64,000 nucleotides of DNA from an uncultured Prevotella sp. (GCA_905234145.1 CAJOGK010000001.1:1-64000), one strand, 5' to 3'. Counted from the stretch's first letter, positions 38,635 to 49,330 are shown. A program made the numbers and translations. The notes: a model not told the origin generated them from the letters alone.

Positions 38635-40290
38635 ATGTCGATGGCAAACAGATTAATTGAAGATTTTAAGAAACAGACCAAGAATTCAATTCTTGAGCAC
38701 ATGGACAAGTTGGCAGTGAACAACACTGTCTATTCTACTCATTTTAAGGGCTACGAACCACATCTAAAAGAAAAAAATATCTTTATCTATATCCATGCTT
38801 CGAGTATGGTTGTGGTTTGCTTCGACCTCTGCGGACAGATTGAAGAGATTGCAGAAGAGGAATCACCTTATGGTGTTGGCAGACCAGAATACTATTCATC
38901 TAAAGGCCCACGAATCAGTCCTGTATATCGATTGTCAGAGTCTATTAAGAAAATGAAAAACCGTTTGAACGCAATCAATCCCCCTATGGAGATTTATGGC
39001 GTGGTGCTCTCTGAGACTAACATCCTTAATGCAGAAGACATGAAAGACATCTGGGATATGATGAATATCATTGTCATTGATAACTTAAAAAATCTCAGGC
39101 ATAGGGAGATTACAACCCATGACAACAATAATGCCAAAGCCAGAACAATCATACAAGCCATTTCTGACGAAAATGAAATCATCAGGAATTACACATTCAA
39201 ATCTCCGTATTCTGATGAAGACGAAGAATTTAAAAAACTTCTTGAGATGTACGTAAACGACAGTCCAGACGATGATGATGAATGTGAAGATGATGAATGT
39301 GAAGAAGACGACGATAACGAGATCAACTTGAACGATTTTCCTGAAGGAAGCGTTCATAAAATTGAGGATATATCATTTCCTGACGGAACCATCGATCAGA
39401 ACCAGAACATAAGCGTAAAAGTTGAAATTCTGCGCCCCATTGCCAATCCTCGTGATGAATTAGACAAATTAGTAGGGTGTACTGACATTAAGAAAAGGAT
39501 GGACGAACTGGTAGCATTAACCAGTTATAATAAGATGATGCAACAACTGTTTCCTAACAGCAAGCAGCATGAGGTATCACTGCATAGTGTGTTTCTTGGT
39601 CGCCCCGGTACAGGGAAAAGCACAGTTTGCAAAATCTTCGGGTCTTTGCTTCGCCAAGCAGGCGCTTTGTCAAAGGGTCATGTGGTAGTATGCGATCGTG
39701 GAACTTTCATTGGTACACTTTGGGGTGATGAAGAACGCTCTATGCGCCAAGTACTCGAGATGGCTCATGGCGGTGTGCTGATGATAGACGAAGCCTATCT
39801 GCTGAACGGCAAGCACGAGAATGATCCTGGCAAACTCGTCATACAACTGATGATGAATATTCTAGCAGACGAGACACAGCGAGATATTGCCATCGTACTC
39901 TGTGGTTACAAGGAACCGATGGAGCGACTGCTTGAAGCAAATCCTGGATTACAGTCACGCTTTCCAAACAGGTTTGAGTTCTCTGATTTTACCATCGAGG
40001 AACTGTTGGAGATTACACGTCGCCGAGTAAAGGAGTATGAGTACGAGTTTACGAAACCAGCATGGGAAAAGTATTGTCAGCTGCTCACAAAAGCCTATAA
40101 CGAACGAAATTCCAAAACTTGGGGAAATGCCCGTTTTGTCGCTAACCAACTGGAACGAATATACATCCAGCACGCAACCCGTTGTGTAAAACAGCACCCC
40201 ATTGACAAATTACAAATGCGTCTTCTTATACCAGAGGACATTCTGCCAATCGAAGTACCGAAGGAAAAGAGGCGTATAGGTTTCATTTAA
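38635..40290 (+). CDS. AAA+ ATPase 2, SpoVK/CbbX-type, paralogue of ATPase 1
   Basis: full-length similarity to 36290..37972; Walker A LGRPGTGKST, Walker B GGVLMIDEAYLL; ATG at 38635. Confidence 0.9.
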   Translation: MSMANRLIEDFKKQTKNSILEHMDKLAVNNTVYSTHFKGYEPHLKEKNIFIYIHASSMVVVCFDLCGQIEEIAEEESPYGVGRPEYYSSKGPRISPVYRLSESIKKMKNRLNAINPPMEIYGVVLSETNILNAEDMKDIWDMMNIIVIDNLKNLRHREITTHDNNNAKARTIIQAISDENEIIRNYTFKSPYSDEDEEFKKLLEMYVNDSPDDDDECEDDECEEDDDNEINLNDFPEGSVHKIEDISFPDGTIDQNQNISVKVEILRPIANPRDELDKLVGCTDIKKRMDELVALTSYNKMMQQLFPNSKQHEVSLHSVFLGRPGTGKSTVCKIFGSLLRQAGALSKGHVVVCDRGTFIGTLWGDEERSMRQVLEMAHGGVLMIDEAYLLNGKHENDPGKLVIQLMMNILADETQRDIAIVLCGYKEPMERLLEANPGLQSRFPNRFEFSDFTIEELLEITRRRVKEYEYEFTKPAWEKYCQLLTKAYNERNSKTWGNARFVANQLERIYIQHATRCVKQHPIDKLQMRLLIPEDILPIEVPKEKRRIGFI

Positions 40291-40308
40291 TTATCAAATA
40301 GCTATAAT

Positions 40309-41145
40309 ATGGAATATCTACAACGAAACAAAAACACTTCTACCAGTCTGTTACTAAAACGCTTTACTGATAAACAGAGCGGAAAAGTGAGTGAGGCGAG
40401 AAGAGAGATACAACACCGTTTCGACTATTTGGACTGGAATGTTCAGAAGCGAATACTGCTATACTTCCTGGATTCAGGCAAATCCGACAGGATGTGGGCT
40501 TATGCTAAGTTGCTCAAGTTCTGGGATGACTGTTTTGAGCCTATTGTGAGGTCACATTGGGAACAGTACCACGAAGATAAATGTGCTTGGTCCATCATCC
40601 GATTCTTCCCTGAGAGTTATGTTTGGGAACATCTAGAGGAACTATCCTCCGGCGAAAACTACTATCACATTTGCCTGAGGCTCGGTATGAACGAGGAGTT
40701 TACAATAGACAAAACAAAGTTGACACCAGAGAAGTATCTTTCCGTATTACACAGGACAGGGAGAAGAATCAATGAGGAAGAAGCCAATAGCTTGCTGTAT
40801 CAGTTAATTAAGGGTCTTTGCTTTAGAGGCCTATCCTTAAGAGATACCCGATACATGAGCTGTCATGACCGCAGTAAAGCACCATATCCTTATGACATTC
40901 CTACCATCAGACAATATATCTATGATTTGAATGATTTAGGCGTCAACAAGATATTTCATGTCTTTACCTCATGGGCAAATAAAATACAGACAGAAATTAG
41001 TAACAGCCCCGAATATCATCATCTTCAGTCGTTGTCATTGCCTGATGATGTCTACTTGAGGCTGCTCGCAGAAATAACGCTTGATTATACAAAACGGGCT
41101 TTGGCTATGTTTGCGCCATTAACTGAAATAAAATTGGGATACTAA
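40309..41145 (+). CDS. Hypothetical protein (278 aa)
   Basis: 19 bp downstream of AAA+ ATPase 2; no family recognised. Confidence 0.65.
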   Translation: MEYLQRNKNTSTSLLLKRFTDKQSGKVSEARREIQHRFDYLDWNVQKRILLYFLDSGKSDRMWAYAKLLKFWDDCFEPIVRSHWEQYHEDKCAWSIIRFFPESYVWEHLEELSSGENYYHICLRLGMNEEFTIDKTKLTPEKYLSVLHRTGRRINEEEANSLLYQLIKGLCFRGLSLRDTRYMSCHDRSKAPYPYDIPTIRQYIYDLNDLGVNKIFHVFTSWANKIQTEISNSPEYHHLQSLSLPDDVYLRLLAEITLDYTKRALAMFAPLTEIKLGY

Positions 41146-41196
41146 AATAAAAACTACATTTTTCTTAGATTTTTTTATTATTCAAATAATTATTAG

Positions 41197-41204
41197 TATA
41201 TTTG
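41197..41204 (+). promoter_or_regulatory. Bacteroidota -7 box TATATTTG before the vWA-tubulin-protease operon
   Basis: agtatatttgcac, 35 bp upstream of ATG 41239. Confidence 0.6.
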
Positions 41205-41238
41205 CACCCGACTAAAGATATAAAAGTATACTATAAAT

Positions 41239-42996
41239 ATGAAAAAATTTATTTGGGTATGGTGTCTTGTTGCATTTGTGATGTTTAACGTCACAGATTT
41301 ATATAGTCAAGACCAATTAAAGAAAAGCAATTATATATACATATTCGACTGTACTAAGTCGATGGTTAATTATGGTATCCTTGATGAAACCCTTGTTTTT
41401 CTTCATCAGGATATCAACGAGCGTATACCCGGAAATGAAATAACCATTCAGTTGTTCCAAGGGAGGCCTTTGGAAACAGTTCACTTTTTGCGAGAAGAAT
41501 TTGATGACAGTAAATGGTCTGAGATAGAACAACTAATCAGAGAACATGCGCAAAATGTGACTAATACAAATATTTGTAGCGCTTGGGAAGAGGGCCTCAA
41601 ATGCATTGACACAGGTAAATATAATTATATCTACCTCATGACAGATGGTGAAGATAATGCGCATGGAAGTAACGGAACAGCCATGGTGTGTAAGCTGATT
41701 CGTGAATGGTGCGGGAAGTTTCGTGATTCACGCGCTTATTATGTAGAGCTTTATAAAGGAGCTATGAATCAGGATATTTTGAAAGCCATAAAAGAGAGTT
41801 GTAATATTATACCTATTCACAGTGGTGATCACGACCACTTTATGGCTTTCGATAAGAATAAAATTACATTTAACACACGCGAATTAGAAAAAACAGCTAG
41901 ACTGCATAGCGACTGGTCTCGTGAATCACCTATGGAAATAATATGTTCCAACCCCTATTTTACGGTGACTATTGATGGACAAAAACTGAAAGAAGGCGGT
42001 ATTGTAGATTTTAAGATCTCGCCAAAGATAGATCTTCAGGATTTCAATGAGGCTATTAATCACGATTCGGAGTACAGGTTTACCATTAAACTGAATACCA
42101 ACAGGAAAGATCTTAAGATCCAGAATCCGGAGGTTGAGGTCGTTGTCATTAACAAACCTGAACGTATTATAAACACAGAAGTGACAGAAGGAGCGGATTT
42201 GGGATGTGCCCATTATTATCCTGCATTCCTTTTTTCCGAAGAAAGTAATCTCGACACATTATCAATAGATTTAAATGCTCAATTCAACGAAGAAGCCGTT
42301 CACATAGGTTCCTCCCTGACTATGCAAGTCATCTCTGATATTGACGGTGATGCTTACACATTATTATATAATGGGAAAGAGGTGAATGACAAGACATTTA
42401 CTATTAATAAGGATGATAAACAGAATCTATTGCAAATCATATTTGATCGGGAAGCAAAAGATGGAGACAGGAACTTCATCATAAAAACAATAGAAACTCA
42501 TCAGCTTGATCGTGTAAACCAGGTTGAACCTAATGATTTTGTCATAACACTCGAAGCAGAATACGACATTGACTGGAATCCGCTTAAGACATTCTTGTTT
42601 TGGCTAGGTATCATTATTTTAGGCCTGCTCATTATATGGCTGTGCCTGCTAAAGCCTATTGCTCGTCCTAATTTCAGAGGAATCAGGAGATTAACACTTG
42701 AAGACAAAAAAGATACGTCTTATTTCAAAACCATATCAGCCAAAGGTTATCGGGAGATTGTGATATGTAACAAGGCTAGTAAGCAGAATGTTTTCAGTAA
42801 AATCTTCGGAGGCAAAATCAACTATGAAGTTGATGGCCGTTGGAATCACCCCATCGTCATCACTCCTCACAAGAATGGCATTCATATTCAGGCGGGTATA
42901 AAGTATCTCGTTGACAAACACACTTGTAAGGTTGGCGAAAGCATGACTATTGATGGAACAGAACGGGATATGAAGGTCATTTTAACCGTAAATTAA
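41239..42996 (+). CDS. von Willebrand factor A-domain protein: signal peptide, periplasmic vWA, one TM, cytoplasmic C-terminal domain
   Basis: MIDAS-like IFDCTKSMVNYG and YLMTDGEDNAHGS; TM TFLFWLGIIILGLLIIWLCLL near residue 455. Confidence 0.8.
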   Translation: MKKFIWVWCLVAFVMFNVTDLYSQDQLKKSNYIYIFDCTKSMVNYGILDETLVFLHQDINERIPGNEITIQLFQGRPLETVHFLREEFDDSKWSEIEQLIREHAQNVTNTNICSAWEEGLKCIDTGKYNYIYLMTDGEDNAHGSNGTAMVCKLIREWCGKFRDSRAYYVELYKGAMNQDILKAIKESCNIIPIHSGDHDHFMAFDKNKITFNTRELEKTARLHSDWSRESPMEIICSNPYFTVTIDGQKLKEGGIVDFKISPKIDLQDFNEAINHDSEYRFTIKLNTNRKDLKIQNPEVEVVVINKPERIINTEVTEGADLGCAHYYPAFLFSEESNLDTLSIDLNAQFNEEAVHIGSSLTMQVISDIDGDAYTLLYNGKEVNDKTFTINKDDKQNLLQIIFDREAKDGDRNFIIKTIETHQLDRVNQVEPNDFVITLEAEYDIDWNPLKTFLFWLGIIILGLLIIWLCLLKPIARPNFRGIRRLTLEDKKDTSYFKTISAKGYREIVICNKASKQNVFSKIFGGKINYEVDGRWNHPIVITPHKNGIHIQAGIKYLVDKHTCKVGESMTIDGTERDMKVILTVN

Positions 42997-43016
42997 TAAT
43001 ATTAAATAATAAAACT

Positions 43017-45782
43017 ATGGCAAGGAATATTAGAAGAAGCCTTTTTATCGGGCTTGGAGGTACTGGCATGAACGCTATCCTCAACACTAAGAAAACGTAT
43101 TTGGACTCATACGGCGAAGTACCGCCTATGATAGGTTTTATGGGAGTGGATACCGATGGTGGTGAATTCGACAAACAAATAGTCACTATGCGGAATGGCC
43201 AAAAGGTGTCGCTTGCACAAGATGAACGAGTACAAATATCCGTCGAGGATCCTTTCCCCCTTTATACAGTAAACAAGCAATATCTTAGTTGGTTCCCAAC
43301 AGATAATGCAGGAGCCCTCATTTCCATGACAGAAGGTGCTGGTCAGGTACGCAGTAATGGTCGTTTTGCCCTGTGGACCAATCACCTTAAGGTATACATG
43401 GCCATTAACAACAAACTTACAGAAATTACAAGAATCCAAAACATCAACAATCCGAATTATAACATTCTGAACGGGAATCCCGTCATTAATATAGTCTTTT
43501 CTATCTGCGGTGGCACAGGCTGTGGTTCTTTCCTTAATGTGGCCTATCTTATCAGGCAGCATTTCCCTGGTATCGAAATAAACGCCTATGCTGTAATGCC
43601 TGGTGTCTTTTTTGCCATGAACGCACAAAAGACCGCCAATGCGCGACCTAATGCCTATGGTTCTTTGGAAGACATAGACTGGCTTATGTCACTTACACCT
43701 GAGAGCACACCTATAACGATAGAGAATCTGAATGACAGATTTTCAACATACATGACACCTTTCGACACTATAAAACTGATAGACAACGAAAATGCCAATC
43801 GAGACTCGGTGAATCATGTCAATGACTTGTGTGCCATGATCGGAATGGCTCTTACCACATTGGCAGGTGATACTTCTGCAGGTGCAGGAAGTGATCTTAA
43901 TAACTTGAAAGTCAGGATGTACTCCAAGAATTACGATATCGCCAACAAAAAAGCGTGGGCATCAGGAATAGGTATGTGTGAGATTACTGTGAACAGCAAT
44001 GAACTGAGTAGTCTATACAGCTTAAAAGCCGCTCAATATATTATTGACGAGTTGCTTTCCAGCACAGCCGATACTATGGCTTCGGCTACGGATTGGATTA
44101 ATGACATGCAAATTCGTGAGAACAATGGATATAACCAAGTTGTTGATTATATGTTCTCGGCAAATCCCAGAAGTGAAATGCCGGAGATCATCAACAGTAG
44201 CAGTCCCAACGGTGAAGTCAACAGCTGGTTGGATGCAGTAGCCAAACAGGCAGATGACATCAAAAACTATCCGCAGAAAGTTCAGGAATTGTCAACTCGC
44301 GTAGAGAATAGCCTTGAAACTTTTGTTGATAGTAATCTTCAGGCTCATGGCGTTATTTATACTAAGAATGTTCTTGAAGCAATTATTGCTCAAATAGATG
44401 CCTGCTACGATGAGATGGGGAAAGAGCTTGCTGCTTACAAGGAGAAAAAACAAGTTGCAGAAGGTTTGTTGAATAGCGCCATAGCCACACTTACAAATTA
44501 TGACCACCCATGGTATTCCCTCAGACGCAACCTCACTGAGGATTACAAAAATGATGTTGCATCCGCAGCTCTCTCTCTTGCTGTCAATATCAGAGAAGTC
44601 TATCGACGTGAAGCAGCTATCAATTTCTACAGTAAACTTAAGTCAAAACTGGATGCAATGAAAACAACCGTGGAGGATATCAAGGCACGCCTTGAGGGAC
44701 TTCGTCGAACCTTTGAGCAGCAAAAAGAGACTGTCAGACGCAGCATCGAATCACAGAAGCCTCTTTTCCAGATTGACCTTACATCAAAATATCTATCACA
44801 GGTTACTGTAAACGACAATGGACTGACCAGCTATTTCCTTGGTGCCAACAACGTATTGGCAATGGCAACAATGGAAAAAAAGGAGCTGGAAAAAATATTC
44901 TTGGACTACACTACGTCGCTTGATCAGACCCAGACTTGGAAAAAAATCAGTATTGACCAAGTCTTTGGACAGTTACCCGAAAATGAAAGAACAAGTATCC
45001 TTCATGAGGCCGTCAAGAAAAGTTCGCCTATGTTGAGATACCAGATTACAAGTCAAGGCATAACGCCAGAAATGAGACCCGATGAAACTTTCGTCATAGC
45101 TGTCCGCGACCACAACCAGTCGCCTGTTACTACACAAGAATTGCAACAGCATATTGACGATCCAAATGCCCGACCAGAATTCTGCAGTACAGGAGCAAAA
45201 GACTCCATTATCGTCTTCAGAATGGTAGGACCAGTACCTCCATGCGTCATCAGTAATATGACTACCTATCAGAAAAAAGCTGCCGATTCAACTTGGAATG
45301 TACACTTTGATGCTGTCATCAATGCCAGGATGCAGCGCGAAGGCTGGAGCCTCTTCCCATCCCAAGCCTCAAGTGACGCTCTAGAGCTTTGGGTAAAGGG
45401 CTTTATCTTTGAATTGATTAGAAACCGAGACGGACACTATCAGTATCAGGACTATAACGAGGCTTCTCAAGCTATATATGACTATTGGGTAGACCTTGAT
45501 CATCCCAAGAAAGGCGACCGCGCGACAGCATTCGAATTATTCAAAACGAAACTTAACGACAAAGACATGCACAATGCCTTTGTTAACGAATTGGAGAGTC
45601 GAATCAATAAAATCGGACAGGACAATTATAATGAAAAGATTGCCATTATCAAGGGCAAGGGTTATTATTATGACCAAATTTCACAAATCAATCTTAAACT
45701 TGAGACGCTCGAGGGCGTTGGCTACGATGCCATCAAGAGACAGATCAACAATGAGATTAATTATGTAACGAAAGAACTGTAA
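43017..45782 (+). CDS. Bacterial tubulin-like GTPase (Tubulin_2-type), 921 aa with long C-terminal coiled-coil extension
   Basis: N-terminal GLGGTGMNAI, FMGVDTDGGEF, tubulin signature FSICGGTGCGSFLNVAYLI. Confidence 0.82.
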   Translation: MARNIRRSLFIGLGGTGMNAILNTKKTYLDSYGEVPPMIGFMGVDTDGGEFDKQIVTMRNGQKVSLAQDERVQISVEDPFPLYTVNKQYLSWFPTDNAGALISMTEGAGQVRSNGRFALWTNHLKVYMAINNKLTEITRIQNINNPNYNILNGNPVINIVFSICGGTGCGSFLNVAYLIRQHFPGIEINAYAVMPGVFFAMNAQKTANARPNAYGSLEDIDWLMSLTPESTPITIENLNDRFSTYMTPFDTIKLIDNENANRDSVNHVNDLCAMIGMALTTLAGDTSAGAGSDLNNLKVRMYSKNYDIANKKAWASGIGMCEITVNSNELSSLYSLKAAQYIIDELLSSTADTMASATDWINDMQIRENNGYNQVVDYMFSANPRSEMPEIINSSSPNGEVNSWLDAVAKQADDIKNYPQKVQELSTRVENSLETFVDSNLQAHGVIYTKNVLEAIIAQIDACYDEMGKELAAYKEKKQVAEGLLNSAIATLTNYDHPWYSLRRNLTEDYKNDVASAALSLAVNIREVYRREAAINFYSKLKSKLDAMKTTVEDIKARLEGLRRTFEQQKETVRRSIESQKPLFQIDLTSKYLSQVTVNDNGLTSYFLGANNVLAMATMEKKELEKIFLDYTTSLDQTQTWKKISIDQVFGQLPENERTSILHEAVKKSSPMLRYQITSQGITPEMRPDETFVIAVRDHNQSPVTTQELQQHIDDPNARPEFCSTGAKDSIIVFRMVGPVPPCVISNMTTYQKKAADSTWNVHFDAVINARMQREGWSLFPSQASSDALELWVKGFIFELIRNRDGHYQYQDYNEASQAIYDYWVDLDHPKKGDRATAFELFKTKLNDKDMHNAFVNELESRINKIGQDNYNEKIAIIKGKGYYYDQISQINLKLETLEGVGYDAIKRQINNEINYVTKEL

Positions 45783-45802
45783 TCGCTAAACAAGCAAAGC
45801 CC

Positions 45803-48800
45803 ATGAAACATTTCACTTATTTGTTTCTTGGCGAGGTATTAGAAGAGTGTGCCACTCTCATCACTCAGAATATCCTTAAGGATGGAACTGATGAGCAGTG
45901 GCAACACTTCAATGCCTTGTTGTGGAACTTTAAACAGAATGAGATTGAAATAAAGGAATTAGTACACCATCCCCTAGATGAAGCGCAATTCTTTCCTGAT
46001 GACACCTACATTTACCAGATAGAGGGCAAGCCACTTAACCCGATTTCTGTATTCGATAACGAAAATCAAATCTGTGCTTTTTTTGATGATAATTTTCAAA
46101 CGCATATTACAAACAACGGGAAAATGCTTTTGAATATCATCCTGCGAGCTTCAGACAAATCACACGCAGACTTAGCAAAAAGTATTATTCGCCTGTTAGG
46201 AGAAAAGCGCCCAAATTATGATATTGACATCCTGTTGATAGCGCCAGACATCTATCCGTTATTTATTCATGACGAAGATTTATGTAAAAAAATGAAAGAA
46301 TCCATTCATGAAGAAAACCAAAAGGCACATGTTTTGGTGGATAAATGGATTAGCTTTCGAAAAGAGCAGGAAGCACGATGTCTCCAACAAATTATTTTAT
46401 TACAAAATCGAAGGAAAGGTGGAGGATCTTTCAACTTTGATCTTTCCACACTAACCCGTATCATCAGCGAATACGCTCTGACTTGCATAGAGAATTATGA
46501 AGAAATCTATGACCAGTCAACAGCCATTCGAATGAGAAAAGAAGGAAAAATTGCTGGTTTTGGAATTTCCTGTCTAGATTTCAACCGTTCCTATTACCTC
46601 AACTACATGCTTCATCATGCCTATCTGCACATCATGAAGCGTGAGGGGGTAAAACAAGAAGTCGCAGATGTAAACAAAGTGGCCCAGATAGCCACAGAAA
46701 CATTAGAGTCACGAATCAATGTTCTGACAAATTTCTATAACAAGCACATACAGTCAGGGATTGACAAGGGTAAATCTGGTGATGACATAGTCAGAAAAGG
46801 GCTGAACAGTCAGATGGATGAGTTTATCTCAGAGATGGAAAGTGCCATAACAAATCATATCAATGACGAAGACCTCACTCTTCCAGAAAAATCTGCACTG
46901 ATGGCACAAATTCTACTCAAGGATGAGGATATGCTATCCGGCTATTTATACAATAAGGACCAACCTGCATTTCTTGATCTCTTCCGTGAGCCCGTCAATT
47001 TCTTCATTGAGCATTATAACAATAGCTTAGAATTCGAAAAAGACGAGGAAGGTAATATCGTCAGAGATGAGGAAACAGGCATCCCTGTCATCAAAGATGC
47101 AATCATCTCAGGACCTCAAGACAATGAAGGCTACATTAAGGTTCCCTTTGACCAACTGAAAAAACTACGGATGGACATTCAACAAAGTTCAGAATTCATC
47201 CGTCAACGCTCAGAGGAATTATTGCAATTGGAGCAAAGCCAAGAAGCCATGAAAAAAGCAGATGACGTAGTGGTTGAAGATGACAACTATTTCAAACGTT
47301 TCAAACTCATCGGTGATGACATCAAAGAGGATCCACTTCAAGAGAATTATGAGCCTGTACCAACAAAGGAAACGAATATCGACCTCTCACATGATTTCAC
47401 GCCCGTCAAGAACCAAGGACCTGTTGGAGCCTGTACAACCTTTGCTGTGACTGCTGTCTACGAGCATATCCTTAAGAAGAATGACAGAGCGGATCATGAC
47501 CTCAGCGAACGCTTTCTATATTATAATGCCAGAGAAACTGACGATAGGCTTGATAAGGAGGGTGTGTCCATCAGCACCGCCATCCGCAGCATTGGCGATA
47601 AAGGTATCTGCTCAGAAGAAAAATGGCCATATTCTTTTGATGAGTATAACACAAAGCCAAGCGATGATGCATACCAAGATGCAGAATCCAGAAAAATCAA
47701 GAAAGCTCTGAACATTGTGTTGACAGACAATCAAGACGAAAACAGGGATGCCCTGCGTTCGGCTATTGCAGAAGGCTACCCTGTGATTATTTCATTGAAC
47801 CTGTTTGATGCATTTGACCATATTGGCAGTGACGGAATGGTGCCTGTACCTTCACCAGGTGACTCGATCCTTCAGCGCGAGGGCTCCGAATCCAGGACAT
47901 CGTCTCCACATGCTATGGTAGCTTGTGGATATGATGACAAGAATCAGGTGTTTCTTGTCAGAAATTCATGGGGAGAGCGTTTCGGTAAGAACGGTTATTG
48001 CTACATCCCCTATGCCTATATTTGTAACCACGAGTACTTGAATCATGCCTACATTATTACGGAGGTAACCGATGACAGTATAAAGGTTCGTGGTGTGAAA
48101 GGCCGCTATAAAGTTATGCTCGACCTCAACGACATCGGTGTAAAGATCGGACTTACACGCTATGCTATTGCGGCTAAGAAGAAAGAACAAGAACAACTTG
48201 TTGCCGAATATAATGCTATTTACGTTCAGTTCATGGCATTAATGGAATCTTTACGCAACCCTTCTGTACGCGAAGAAATCGTAGGAATAACGGGGGAACA
48301 CTATTCCCAAAGAGTAGAAGGACTCATCACTTTACACAAGCAGAAAGAGAACAAAAAGTCCATTGAACTTGATAACTATGACAAGAAAACGATATCGAAT
48401 CAAGTCAAAGGTTGGGCCATTTTTGGGGTAATAGTAGTTATTTTGGGTATTATAACCTATTATTTTGGCTATCTGGAGAATATAACCATCCCGACATGTG
48501 TTGCGCTTGGCATAGGAGCTATCGCACTTATCAGATATGCCTTCTATCGCAAAAATAAGAGATTTGCCCTTGAAGCAGAATTAGACGACGAAATTGCAGC
48601 TAACAACCGAGAACTCATTAAGGCACGCACAACCCTAAAAGAACTGGATTATCGCCAACATGTTGCTGGTATGGTATTAGACAACGTCGTCATCCTAAGC
48701 AATAAATTACAGGCACTTCAAACTGCACTTTACAATTTCGTAAAGAATTTATCTGCTTGGTATGATGAGGAAAACGAAAAGGTTCTAAATATGTCTCCTG

Positions 48801-49330
48801 AGGAAAAACCTCCATTCATCACGTTGCTGGACAATTCCGTTCTCGACAACTTCTTTGAGAAGATGAAAGAAGATCTCACAAAAGATATTCATCTCTACAA
48901 ATTCTGGAATGGGAACTATATTATTGATGATATGAAGATCCTGACGTTCAAGAATAGTCTAAAACAGCAAATAAAGGATGAATTATCTAAGTCACTTGAC
49001 GGTTTTAACGTATATGAGTATATAGCTGGCATTCGTCATTATCCATATTTAACAGATCATCAGGAAAATGATCTCCGCTCAGAGCACATTAGCAAACTGA
49101 ATGATTACTCTATGATTTTTCTTCTCCCTGTCAATAACAATCCAATGCTTGCAGCACATCATATTTTTGTCAAGTGTAAAGAAACGTTCGTACAAGAATG
49201 GAGAGATCTCTGTAAGCGAAACACCGAGGGCGGAGCTTCACAATGTGGAAATATCTCTTCACCATTTAAAGTATTAGAAATTCAATTAGAGTATATCAGT
49301 CTAGATAACATAACCATTTTGGCAACATAA
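45803..49330 (+). CDS. Papain-like C1A cysteine protease embedded in an 1175-aa protein with TM segments
   Basis: HDFTPVKNQGPVGACTTFA (Gln/Cys), SPHAMVACGYD (His), LVRNSWGERFGKNGYCYIPY (Asn); TM GWAIFGVIVVILGIITYYF and TCVALGIGAIALIRYAF. Confidence 0.88.
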   Translation: MKHFTYLFLGEVLEECATLITQNILKDGTDEQWQHFNALLWNFKQNEIEIKELVHHPLDEAQFFPDDTYIYQIEGKPLNPISVFDNENQICAFFDDNFQTHITNNGKMLLNIILRASDKSHADLAKSIIRLLGEKRPNYDIDILLIAPDIYPLFIHDEDLCKKMKESIHEENQKAHVLVDKWISFRKEQEARCLQQIILLQNRRKGGGSFNFDLSTLTRIISEYALTCIENYEEIYDQSTAIRMRKEGKIAGFGISCLDFNRSYYLNYMLHHAYLHIMKREGVKQEVADVNKVAQIATETLESRINVLTNFYNKHIQSGIDKGKSGDDIVRKGLNSQMDEFISEMESAITNHINDEDLTLPEKSALMAQILLKDEDMLSGYLYNKDQPAFLDLFREPVNFFIEHYNNSLEFEKDEEGNIVRDEETGIPVIKDAIISGPQDNEGYIKVPFDQLKKLRMDIQQSSEFIRQRSEELLQLEQSQEAMKKADDVVVEDDNYFKRFKLIGDDIKEDPLQENYEPVPTKETNIDLSHDFTPVKNQGPVGACTTFAVTAVYEHILKKNDRADHDLSERFLYYNARETDDRLDKEGVSISTAIRSIGDKGICSEEKWPYSFDEYNTKPSDDAYQDAESRKIKKALNIVLTDNQDENRDALRSAIAEGYPVIISLNLFDAFDHIGSDGMVPVPSPGDSILQREGSESRTSSPHAMVACGYDDKNQVFLVRNSWGERFGKNGYCYIPYAYICNHEYLNHAYIITEVTDDSIKVRGVKGRYKVMLDLNDIGVKIGLTRYAIAAKKKEQEQLVAEYNAIYVQFMALMESLRNPSVREEIVGITGEHYSQRVEGLITLHKQKENKKSIELDNYDKKTISNQVKGWAIFGVIVVILGIITYYFGYLENITIPTCVALGIGAIALIRYAFYRKNKRFALEAELDDEIAANNRELIKARTTLKELDYRQHVAGMVLDNVVILSNKLQALQTALYNFVKNLSAWYDEENEKVLNMSPEEKPPFITLLDNSVLDNFFEKMKEDLTKDIHLYKFWNGNYIIDDMKILTFKNSLKQQIKDELSKSLDGFNVYEYIAGIRHYPYLTDHQENDLRSEHISKLNDYSMIFLLPVNNNPMLAAHHIFVKCKETFVQEWRDLCKRNTEGGASQCGNISSPFKVLEIQLEYISLDNITILAT

